Positions 13,537 to 20,177 of a DNA stretch of 20,177 nt are shown here, one piece after another. Where the stretch lies: contig CABUOH010000006.1 of assembly GCA_902493085.1 (NCBI GenBank), forward strand, positions 1 to 20,177, read 5' to 3'. The number at the start of each line of letters is the position of its first letter. The first letter of the stretch is position 1. Made by a program: the position numbers and the translations under genes. Below the pieces are notes generated by a model. That model saw only the letters and a list, made by a program, of their open reading frames with translations, had not been told where the DNA came from and did not search any database. The DNA is from an uncultured Sutterella sp. Its GTDB lineage: Bacteria > Pseudomonadota > Gammaproteobacteria > Burkholderiales > Burkholderiaceae_F.

Positions 13537-15588
13537 TTATTCATCGTCGTCATCGCGGTGGAACTTGCCGGCAAGCTCAGCCTGCTTTTGAGCCGGAACA
13601 GGCTGGTAGCTGTCAAGCTCCATGGACCAGCTGCCCGTGCCCTGAGTAAGGGCGTGCAGGCGGGTAGCGTAGCCGTCGAGCTCCGACAGCGGTACGACGC
13701 CCGTGATTTCCATCAAGCCTCCCGGTAGTGAGTCGGTGCCCGAAACTTGACCGCGGCGGCTGGCGAGATCACCGGCAAGGTCGCCCATGTACATGTCGGG
13801 CGCCGTGATCTCGATGCGGACGATCGGTTCGAGGATCTTCGGCTGGGCGTTGGCGAGCGCGTCAAGGAAAGCCTTGCGGCCGGCGGCGACGAAGGCGACT
13901 TCCTTCGAGTCAACAGGGTGGCTCTTGCCGTCGTAGACAGTGACCTTGACGTCCTGAATCGGGTAGCCTGCCAGGTAGCCGGAATCGAGTACTTCACGGA
14001 CCCCCTTTTCAACGGCAGGAATCAGGTTGAACGGAATGACGCCGCCCTTGACTTCGTCATGGAACTCAAAGCCGGCGCCGCGTTCGAGCGGTTCGATGCG
14101 CAGGTAGACTTCGCCGAACTGGCCGGCGCCGCCCGTCTGCTTCTTGTGGCGGGCGTGGCCCTCGGCTGGAGCCGTGATGGTTTCGCGATACGGAACGCTC
14201 GGCGTGCCGGTAACAACCTCAAGCTTGAAGTTGACCTTCATGCGGTCGAGGATTGAGCGGACGTGCATTTCAGTCAGGCCGCGAATCACGGTTTCGTTGA
14301 GTACAGCGTCATGGTCGACTGCCATTGTCGGGTCTTCGGCGAGCATCTTGTTGAGGACTTCGCCCATGCGGGCTTCATCTCCGCGGCGGGACGGTGCGAT
14401 TGCGAGGCCGAACATTGGCTTGGGGAAGTTGATCGGGCGCATGCGTATGCCGCTGAGATTCGGATCCGAATGCAGAATTGAACCATAAGTAAGTTCGTCG
14501 ATCTTGGCGAGAGCACCGATGTCGCCCGGGCTGAGGAAGTCGGTTTCGCTGGTGTTCTTGCCTTGGAGAAGCAGGGGATGGGCGGCCTTGACGCCCTTCT
14601 TGTTGTCGTCAACGTAAAGCGTGGTGTCCTTTTGAATCGTGCCCTGATGCACTCGGAAGATGCCAATCTTTCCAATGTACGGGTCATTGACGACCTTGAA
14701 GACCTGGGCGACAACAGAAAGATCTTTTTCCGGGCGCGTTACGAACGGCGTGCCGTCGGCATGAATGAAAAGTGCATCGTTGGCTTCGGCCGGACTAGGA
14801 AGGTGACGGATGATGACCTTCATGAAGTCTCGGATGCCGATCAGATTCTTGGCGGAAACGAAGCAAACCGGAATGACCGTGCCTTCTCGCAGGGCCTTTG
14901 TGATGAGAGGATGCAAGGTGCGAGGGTCGACGCTGCCTTCCTCGAGATAGTGTTCGAGCATTTCATCGTCCTGCTCGATGATTTTCTCAATGAAGGCGCG
15001 GTGAACTTCGCCGACGCTGAGAATGTCGGCTTCCCCTTCGTCCTTGTCAAAACAGTCGATGACGATGGAGCGGTTGTTGGCGGGAAGGTTGATCGGCAGA
15101 ACGCCCGGCCCCCAGACTTCCTGAAGATCCTTGAGCAACTGTTCAAGATCGACGTCGGGTGCGTCGAACTTGTTGATGGCGATCATGCGGCAGAGACCGC
15201 GCTCCTTTGCGATGTCCATCATGCGGCGCGTCAGAAGCTCGACGCCCTTGGTGGCGTCGATGACGGCGCAGACGGACTTGACGGCGTCAAGCGCGGACAT
15301 ATCCTGACCGATGTAGTCGGGGTACCCCGGGGTGTCGAGCACATGAATGCGCACGGGGGTGAGGTCGGGGAGAGCAGTGTCGACGTGAGCAACGGCCAGA
15401 CGGATGGAGTGCTGAACCTGTTTTTCGAGGGCGTCATTGTCGCACATCGTGTTGCCGCGCTCGATGGAGCCGAGCTCGGAAATCATGCCGGTGCGGTAGA
15501 GCATGGCTTCAATGAGGGAGGTCTTGCCGCAGGAGCCATGCCCCACCAACGCTACGGTACGAAGATTCTCGGTCAGATAGTTGCTCAT
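13537..15588 (-). CDS. Elongation factor G-like GTPase (EF-G paralogue)
   Basis: A 683-aa translational GTPase with the EF-G domain order: G domain (about 1-260) with P-loop GHGSCGKT (16-23), DTPGYPD (85-91) and NKFD (139-142); domain II (about 290-380); domain III; domain IV (about 470-590, including GGAGQFGEVYLRIEPL); and domain V (about 595-675). Canonical EF-G has His in DTPGH; here it is Tyr89. Switch I also differs, with GNTMCDNDALEKQVQHSI in place of ERGITI. Both changes are typical of the EF-G-like/EF-G2 group rather than the main FusA. The acidic tail DDDDE is unusual. The ATG at 15588 (MSNYLTENL) has AGGAG at 7 nt; the longer frame to 15612 is not needed. It is monocistronic, between two terminators. 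Its cellular role is not established. Confidence 0.9.
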   Translation of the reverse strand: MSNYLTENLRTVALVGHGSCGKTSLIEAMLYRTGMISELGSIERGNTMCDNDALEKQVQHSIRLAVAHVDTALPDLTPVRIHVLDTPGYPDYIGQDMSALDAVKSVCAVIDATKGVELLTRRMMDIAKERGLCRMIAINKFDAPDVDLEQLLKDLQEVWGPGVLPINLPANNRSIVIDCFDKDEGEADILSVGEVHRAFIEKIIEQDDEMLEHYLEEGSVDPRTLHPLITKALREGTVIPVCFVSAKNLIGIRDFMKVIIRHLPSPAEANDALFIHADGTPFVTRPEKDLSVVAQVFKVVNDPYIGKIGIFRVHQGTIQKDTTLYVDDNKKGVKAAHPLLLQGKNTSETDFLSPGDIGALAKIDELTYGSILHSDPNLSGIRMRPINFPKPMFGLAIAPSRRGDEARMGEVLNKMLAEDPTMAVDHDAVLNETVIRGLTEMHVRSILDRMKVNFKLEVVTGTPSVPYRETITAPAEGHARHKKQTGGAGQFGEVYLRIEPLERGAGFEFHDEVKGGVIPFNLIPAVEKGVREVLDSGYLAGYPIQDVKVTVYDGKSHPVDSKEVAFVAAGRKAFLDALANAQPKILEPIVRIEITAPDMYMGDLAGDLASRRGQVSGTDSLPGGLMEITGVVPLSELDGYATRLHALTQGTGSWSMELDSYQPVPAQKQAELAGKFHRDDDDE

Positions 15589-15772
15589 TGCTGTTCTCCT
15601 CTTCCAGAACATTTTTTGAAAGGCTAGTCAAGCCGTCAGTTTTCCATTGTGCGCCTGAAGACGGATAGATAGGATGTTATGACGAAAGATGTTGACTTAT
15701 ATCGACAAGATGGAAGAAGGCGCTGGCTTTTTTGCGTAAAAGCGAGCAAAATTAAATGTTGCATAAAACAGG

Positions 15773-15810
15773 AAAGCCTTGCCGAGATGATTCACGGCAA
15801 GGCTTTTTTT
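15773..15810. terminator. Terminator downstream of the sensor kinase
   Basis: A perfect 12-bp stem AAAGCCTTGCCG/CGGCAAGGCTTT with a 10-nt loop, 14 nt after the histidine kinase stop. On the minus strand it is followed by CCTGTTTT. On the plus strand it has a run of seven Ts, so it may also stop transcription coming from the other side. The rest of the gap, 15589-15772, presumably holds the EF-G-like promoter; nothing certain is seen there. Confidence 0.8.
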
Positions 15811-15823
15811 CAGCTCGCTGCAT

Positions 15824-17215
15824 TCAGAGGGCGTCGCATCCGATCTGCATGTTTTTAGGCAGCCGAATCTCGGTTTCAAGGCCGTGAGGCTTGATGTTGC
15901 GTGCAAGTATGCTTCCTCCGTGAGCAGTCACGCTGCGTTTGGCGATTGCGAGCCCAAGGCCGAAGCCTGTTCCTGTTCGGACGTTGGCTCCGCGCACGAA
16001 GGGTGCGAACATGTTGGCGAGCTCCTCCTCAGGCATGCCCGGTCCCGTATCTCGGCAACGAATGATGAAGCTTTCGGCGTCTGATGAGAGGGACAGCGTG
16101 ATTTGGGACTGCGCAGGTGCGTGGCGAAGCGAATTGCGTGCAATGTTGTCTAGCGCTCTGGCAAGCAGATTGCCGTCCGCATTGATGACGGGGTCACCTT
16201 CAAGGACCGTCTTGACTGTGACGTTCTTCTGCTGGGCCTCAAAGCCGAGGTCGTCCGCAACGCCGTCAAGGATGTCTGTAAGTCCGACGGGCGACTTCGT
16301 CATGTTGGCGCTGTTTTCTAGGCGTGCGTATGTCAGGAGCGATTCGACGAGTGCGTTGATGTTGCCGACCTCCTTTTCGATGCGTTCAAGCGAATTCTGA
16401 GTGCGCTCAGGCTCGCGTCGGGCAAGTTCGAGTGCCACTTCAATTCGGGCGAGCGGACTGCGGATCTCATGGCTCACGTCGTGAAAGAGTCTTCGTTGTC
16501 TCGTAATCAGAGATTCGATCTTGTCCGCCATGCCGTCAAAGACGCGGGCAAGATTGGCAACCTCAGCGTCGCCGTTGGAGAGTTCCGCTGAGGTTCGCGT
16601 GTCAAACGCACCGTCGGCAAAGCGTCGCATGGCGCTGTCGAGCGTGTGCAGGCTTCGCGTATACAGTCGTGCGAGAAGCCAAGATGCGAGGAGTGTGAAG
16701 AAGGCGGCTAGCGAGAGCGTCAGTGCGATCGGGAAGTGGTGGAGTTCTGGCGGGATCAGCCGCACAGGGAAGGCGACGGTACGAACTGCGAAGAATTCGC
16801 AGGGCTCGTTGTCGATCTCAACGGTTCTTACCGGCAGACGTTTGTCGGGCGGGCCGTCCTGACGGTCAGAGAGTTTGCGGATGGCTTCGAGGCTTTCATA
16901 TGCTTTTTCAGGAATCTTGCGGCCTGAGATTTCGTTGCCGCTGCTGTTGAGAACGAAGACAATGGGATTGGTGTTGAGGCGTTCGTTGCGCAGCCATGAG
17001 ATAAGGCCTTCCTTTCCGGCCACTTCATAGATGCCGACGGCGCTGTCGACGGATTTGTGCGCGATAAAGCGCCACTCGATGCGGCCGATGTCCTCGTTCT
17101 GTTGGCTTTGAGCTGAATAGGCGACCATCCAAACGCCGGCAGCCGTCAGCAGAATGACGACGCAAAAGCCGGCAAAGAGCTTGCCGAAAAGCGTGTTGAA
17201 CCAACGGTTGAACAT
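15824..17215 (-). CDS. Sensor histidine kinase, CpxA-like
   Basis: A 463-aa inner-membrane kinase. TM1 (about 12-32), periplasmic sensor region (about 33-160), TM2 (about 161-183), HAMP linker (184-240), then the HisKA dimerisation domain with H-box FHDVSHEIRSPLARIE (phospho-acceptor His249). The HATPase domain follows, with N-box NLLARALDNIARNSLRH, G1 DTGPGMP and G2 GTGFGLGLAIAKR. All catalytic motifs are intact. The phospho-acceptor region closely resembles CpxA. The ATG at 17215 has AAGGAG at 6 nt; a TTG at 17221 is rejected. It lies 40 nt downstream of its response regulator, and a terminator follows. The signal is unknown. The divergent efflux genes suggest an envelope-related stimulus. 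Confidence 0.9.
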   Translation of the reverse strand: MFNRWFNTLFGKLFAGFCVVILLTAAGVWMVAYSAQSQQNEDIGRIEWRFIAHKSVDSAVGIYEVAGKEGLISWLRNERLNTNPIVFVLNSSGNEISGRKIPEKAYESLEAIRKLSDRQDGPPDKRLPVRTVEIDNEPCEFFAVRTVAFPVRLIPPELHHFPIALTLSLAAFFTLLASWLLARLYTRSLHTLDSAMRRFADGAFDTRTSAELSNGDAEVANLARVFDGMADKIESLITRQRRLFHDVSHEIRSPLARIEVALELARREPERTQNSLERIEKEVGNINALVESLLTYARLENSANMTKSPVGLTDILDGVADDLGFEAQQKNVTVKTVLEGDPVINADGNLLARALDNIARNSLRHAPAQSQITLSLSSDAESFIIRCRDTGPGMPEEELANMFAPFVRGANVRTGTGFGLGLAIAKRSVTAHGGSILARNIKPHGLETEIRLPKNMQIGCDAL

Positions 17216-17255
17216 GAACAACTCCTTCTTTTCGGCGTATCGGCGAACGGTCGGG

Positions 17256-17948
17256 TCAGCGGACGACGAGCTGATAGCCCACGCCTCGGATGCTTTCTAT
17301 TGCAACGCTCTTGCCGAGCACGGCGGCGAGTTTGTGGCGGATCGAGGAGACGTGAACGTCAATGGCGCGATCGTAGCGCTGCATGGCGCGCCCGAGCACT
17401 TTCTGATAGATCTCGTCCTTCGGGACGGGGCTGCCCGCTTTGCGTGCGAGTACTTCCAGAAGAGTAAGCTCTGTGCCCGTCAGGTCGATGACGTTGCCGT
17501 TGACCGTGGCCTCCCGACGGCCGGGATCAATTGTCAACGGGCCGGCTTCTACGGGGGCGATGGCTGATGGCATGTTGGCCGTGCGGCGCAGTATCGCGTT
17601 GAGGCGCGCCGCAAGTTCGCGCGGCGGGCAGGGCTTGGGGACATAGTCGTCGGCTCCGAGCTCAAGTCCGATGATGCGGTCGACCGGGTCGCCCTTGGCG
17701 GTGAGCATCAAGACGGGAAGCTGGCTCTGTTCGCGAATGCGTTTGAGAACCTCCACGCCGCTCATGCCGGGCATCATGACGTCAAGCACGACGATTTCGA
17801 ATTCTTGTTGGGATATGAGTTCCAGAGCCTCGGTTCCGTTGTGGGCTGCAACAGGGGCGAAGCCTTCCAACTGCAGATAGTCGACGAGAAGGGTGACGAG
17901 CTCGATGTCATCGTCGACGATGAGGATGGGACGAGGATGCTTGAACAT
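17256..17948 (-). CDS. OmpR/CpxR-family response regulator
   Basis: A 230-aa regulator. The receiver domain (about 7-120) has acidic residues Asp12/Asp13, phospho-acceptor Asp56 in VVLDVMMPG, Thr83 and Lys105. The C-terminal winged helix (about 135-228) contains TGTELTLLEVLARKAGSPVPKDEIYQKVLGR and RAIDVHVSSIRHKL, typical of OmpR-type DNA-binding domains. The KPCPPREL stretch has Cys in place of the common Phe after Lys-Pro. The start at 17948 is the natural family start, although the ribosome-binding site is weak. It is transcribed with the kinase and divergently from the NodT/MacA operon, so it may regulate both itself and that operon. Confidence 0.92.
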   Translation of the reverse strand: MFKHPRPILIVDDDIELVTLLVDYLQLEGFAPVAAHNGTEALELISQQEFEIVVLDVMMPGMSGVEVLKRIREQSQLPVLMLTAKGDPVDRIIGLELGADDYVPKPCPPRELAARLNAILRRTANMPSAIAPVEAGPLTIDPGRREATVNGNVIDLTGTELTLLEVLARKAGSPVPKDEIYQKVLGRAMQRYDRAIDVHVSSIRHKLAAVLGKSVAIESIRGVGYQLVVR

Positions 17949-18090
17949 GACGGACCCGAAAATGGCGGCTTGAAGCGTGATTTAGAACAATGGAATGGCC
18001 CATGTTAACAAAAAACGGCGTGCAAAAGTTTGTTACGTGCTCTTCCGAAACCTTTACCCGAAGCCTATGGAATGCTTTTCAGGACTGTAG

Positions 18091-18137
18091 GAGAATGAAA
18101 GCGAGGATCTTGACGGTCATGATTCTCGTTCATTCTC
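18091..18137. promoter_or_regulatory. Long imperfect inverted repeat upstream of the efflux operon
   Basis: GAGAATGAA-AG-CGAG (18091-18105) pairs with CTCG-TTCATTCTC (18125-18137), giving 13 bp with a 2-nt bulge. The 19-nt loop contains TGACGGTCA, itself a short palindrome. It lies 43-89 nt before the NodT-family start and about 145 nt upstream of the divergent regulator gene. It could be an operator or a 5'-leader structure. It does not look like a terminator because no T-run follows. Confidence 0.45.
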
Positions 18138-18179
18138 AACAATGACCGGATGCTGCAAAAAACAATGACGAATCGGACG

Positions 18180-19562
18180 ATGATGAAAAGGTCGGCTCTA
18201 GGCATGCTGATCGGTGTGCTGTTCCTTTCGGGGTGCGCCGTGCAGATGCCGGACATGAGGACCATGGCTGAAGAGGCGTCTCCCAAGGCGTGGAGTACCA
18301 CGATAGAGGCTCAGGCGCCGGTCGATTCGGCAGAATTCTGGCAGTCGTGGAACGATCCCAGGCTCTCTGCGCTTGTTGTTAAGGCCCGAAACGCGAATGC
18401 CGATGTACTTACGGCGCTCGCTTCTTTGCGTGCGGCCAGAGCCGGTCTGTCGGAGGCTCAATATGCGCTTTTTCCTGAGGCTACGGTTGGCGGCGACGCA
18501 TCGCGCCGTCATGCTGATGCTGGATCCGGAAACAGCTTTTCAGCAGCGGTCGATGTGACATGGTCATGGAATCTTGCCGGTGCGGATCTTTCCAACGAGA
18601 CCGCTCGTCGCTATGAGGCGCTTGCAAGCGAGATCTCCGTGGCTGACGCGCAGGCGCTCGTTGAGGCTGAGACAGCTCAGGCCTACATCAACCTGCGTTC
18701 CACTCAGGTGCTTCTGCGGGTGAGCGAGGACACGGTCAAGAACTATGAGGAAAGCGCTGAAATCGCCGGATGGCGTGCCGGGGCCGGCTTGAGCAGTGCA
18801 TCAGAAGCTGAGGATGCGCTCTCTCAGGTCGCGGCTGCCAAAGCCAACATTCCGAAGTTGAAGGCGGCAGAAGCGATCTACAGAAACGCTTTGGCCGGAT
18901 TGACGACTATTCCAGCCGATCAGCTCGATTTGGGCGAAGGGCCTGTGCCGCAGGCGCCGGTGCGGCTGTCGGTTTCGATTCCGGCGGAGATGCTGATGAG
19001 GCGTCCAGACGTCCGAAGTGCTCAGGCTTCGTTGCTGGCATCGGGGGCTGATCTCAAGACTGCCCGCGAGAACTACTTCCCGACGCTGTCGCTCACGGGG
19101 TCTGTCGGAACGCAGGCGGCAACGCTAGGCGCGCTTGGGGCTAGCGGAACGGGCATCGCCTCTCTCATCGGCGCGCTAACAATGCCTGTGCTCAATTGGG
19201 GCAGTCTGGCTGCGCAGGAGGAAAGGGCCGCCGCCGCGCTCGACAAGGCAAAGGCTAGCTACCTCTCCGTGATCGTAAAGGCTCTTGAGGAGACGGACAA
19301 TGCGCTCAATGGCATCCGGGCCGCACAGGACCGAACGGTTCTTCTTCAGACAGCTCTGCAGCATACGGAGAAAACGTACGAATTAACGGGGCTTGAGTAT
19401 CGATCAGGGCTCGGTGACTATTCGATGCTGCTCGAGGCACAGCAGCGCCTCCTGACCCTCAAGGAGAGCGTAACGAACAACATGACGGAGCTTTCCCTTC
19501 AGCATGTGAAGCTCTACCGCGCCCTGGGCGGCGCCTGGAAGGCACAGGAGAGTGCAAAATGA
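18180..19562 (+). CDS. NodT-family outer-membrane efflux lipoprotein (TolC-like)
   Basis: The outer-membrane channel of a tripartite efflux system, 460 aa, the family length. The signal (MMKRSALGMLIGVLFL) ends in lipobox LSGC with Cys19 as the lipidated residue. Two TolC-type repeats follow, with long helices such as ALVVKARNANADVLTALASLRAA, the family segment IPAEMLMRRPDVRSAQASLLASGADLKTA (about 279-307), then YFPTLSLTGSVG and a second half ending LLEAQQRLLTLKES. In-frame ATGs exist at 18150, 18165, 18180 and 18183; the last two give the shortest normal lipoprotein signal. None has a strong ribosome-binding site. Its stop overlaps the adaptor start (ATGA). Confidence 0.92.
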   Translation: MMKRSALGMLIGVLFLSGCAVQMPDMRTMAEEASPKAWSTTIEAQAPVDSAEFWQSWNDPRLSALVVKARNANADVLTALASLRAARAGLSEAQYALFPEATVGGDASRRHADAGSGNSFSAAVDVTWSWNLAGADLSNETARRYEALASEISVADAQALVEAETAQAYINLRSTQVLLRVSEDTVKNYEESAEIAGWRAGAGLSSASEAEDALSQVAAAKANIPKLKAAEAIYRNALAGLTTIPADQLDLGEGPVPQAPVRLSVSIPAEMLMRRPDVRSAQASLLASGADLKTARENYFPTLSLTGSVGTQAATLGALGASGTGIASLIGALTMPVLNWGSLAAQEERAAAALDKAKASYLSVIVKALEETDNALNGIRAAQDRTVLLQTALQHTEKTYELTGLEYRSGLGDYSMLLEAQQRLLTLKESVTNNMTELSLQHVKLYRALGGAWKAQESAK

Positions 19563-20177
19563 CAGAACAAGACAACAAGGATCGCACCAAACTTCTGCTT
19601 AAGGACGAAAGCCGCTCGCGGCATGTTCTTTGGGCTGCGGGCTGTGTGTTGGCAGCGGCGGTGGCGGGTGTTTGGTATTGGTACGCCGGCACGCAGAATT
19701 CCAATGCCGTCAAATATGTGACGGAGTCCGTTGAACGCGGAGACGTGCATGTGAGCGTGTCTGCAGACGGCACTCTCGCACCAGTGCGTACCGTCTCGAT
19801 CGGCTCCGAACTCTCGGGCATCGTGCGAGAGGTGGGCGTAGACGTCAATGACGAAATCAGGAAGGGGCAGAGTCTCATCGTGCTGGACAAGCGCAATCTT
19901 GAGGCAAAAGTGCTTCAGAATCGTGCGTCGCTCCAAAGCGCCGAAGCCAATCGTCGTCAGAGTGCGGCCAGCCTTCGCGAGGCTGAACTGAAGCTCAAGC
20001 GCATGCAGGAGCTAAATCGCCTTTCCAAGGGCAGTATGCCGAGCAAGACTGAACTTGAGACACAGGCCGCTTCGGTCGACACGGCACGGGCGGCAGTCGC
20101 CGTAGCCGATGCGAATATTGCCGACGCGAAGGCGTCGCTGCAAACAGCAGAGAACGACCTGTCCAAGGCCGACATCA
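19559..20177 (+). CDS. MacA/HlyD-type periplasmic adaptor of an efflux pump (3' end outside window)
   Basis: The first 206 codons of a membrane fusion protein. A cytoplasmic N-terminus with many charged residues is followed by one membrane anchor (about 22-42, HVLWAAGCVLAAAVAGVWYWYAG). Next come the first half of a biotinyl-lipoyl-like domain (VERGDVHVSVSADGTLAP...VSIGSELSGIVREVGVDVNDEIRKGQSLIVLD) and an alpha-helical coiled-coil hairpin (from about 104 to the edge). The pattern best resembles MacA, which works with the MacB ABC transporter; the pump component itself lies beyond the right edge. It starts at ATG 19559, overlapping the NodT-family stop, with AGGAG at 8 nt. Confidence 0.9.
   Translation, partial: MTEQDNKDRTKLLLKDESRSRHVLWAAGCVLAAAVAGVWYWYAGTQNSNAVKYVTESVERGDVHVSVSADGTLAPVRTVSIGSELSGIVREVGVDVNDEIRKGQSLIVLDKRNLEAKVLQNRASLQSAEANRRQSAASLREAELKLKRMQELNRLSKGSMPSKTELETQAASVDTARAAVAVADANIADAKASLQTAENDLSKADI

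Noticed and set aside
14563..15627. A 354-codon plus-strand frame opposite the EF-G-like gene
   Set aside because: It mirrors the codon pattern of the GTPase, shows no motif and has no ribosome-binding site or operon context.
17949..18179. A CpxR box (GTAAA-N5-GTAAA) between the regulator and efflux genes
   Set aside because: Only an isolated TTTAC near 18054 was found, with no second copy at the needed spacing.
1..20177. CRISPR array, IS element or tRNA gene
   Set aside because: No regularly spaced repeats, transposase motifs, terminal inverted repeats or cloverleaf-like sequences were seen on either strand.

Overview
The window reads as a stretch of betaproteobacterial chromosome, most likely from the order Burkholderiales and plausibly a gut member of the Sutterellaceae. 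This is inferred from gene content and protein style (GltIJKL transporter, FmdB next to aspS, an AspRS with non-discriminating-type residues, a NodT/MacA efflux pair), not from any marker gene. The coding DNA is moderately GC-rich, which is why long open frames lie opposite almost every real gene. There is no tRNA, rRNA, CRISPR array, IS element or integrase in view.

Layout. (1) 1-3327: a minus-strand glutamate/aspartate ABC transporter operon, gltI-gltJ-gltK-gltL. gltL runs off the left edge. gltI is preceded by a near-consensus sigma-54 (-24/-12) promoter. About 160 bp upstream of the -24 element, a sequence that fits the NtrC enhancer consensus forms the core of the terminator of the next gene upstream. 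(2) 3328-6830: a minus-strand pair, a Pat/PatZ-like protein (ADP-forming acyl-CoA synthetase plus GNAT domain) that starts at TTG, joined by a TAATG overlap to a crotonase-family protein lacking both usual catalytic glutamates. (3) 6831-7315: a 485-bp divergent gap. (4) 7316-10957: a tight plus-strand cluster with mtnA, a class II aldolase, an 85-aa protein of unknown function, a lipoprotein with two BamE/SmpA-like repeats and a zinc-ribbon/TOPRIM primase-like protein. It ends in a strong hairpin terminator shared with the convergent aspS. (5) 11028-13401: aspS and upstream fmdB (minus), separated by a hairpin-rich leader. (6) 13537-15588: an EF-G-like GTPase paralogue (minus). (7) 15824-17948: a response regulator and sensor kinase pair of CpxR/CpxA style (minus), divergent from (8) 18180-end: a NodT-family outer-membrane lipoprotein overlapping the start of a MacA/HlyD-type adaptor that runs off the right edge.

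How the genes work together. The transporter should import acidic amino acids under nitrogen control. The mtnA-aldolase pair has the composition of the DHAP shunt, which salvages 5'-methylthioadenosine or 5'-deoxyadenosine to dihydroxyacetone phosphate plus an aldehyde, in place of the full methionine salvage route. The Pat-like protein with the crotonase points to acyl-CoA metabolism and lysine acylation control. The two-component system beside an efflux operon suggests envelope-stress or drug-responsive export. The most unusual points are the possible terminator/enhancer double use upstream of gltI, the orphan primase-like gene closing a metabolic operon, and the catalytically altered crotonase and Pat proteins.
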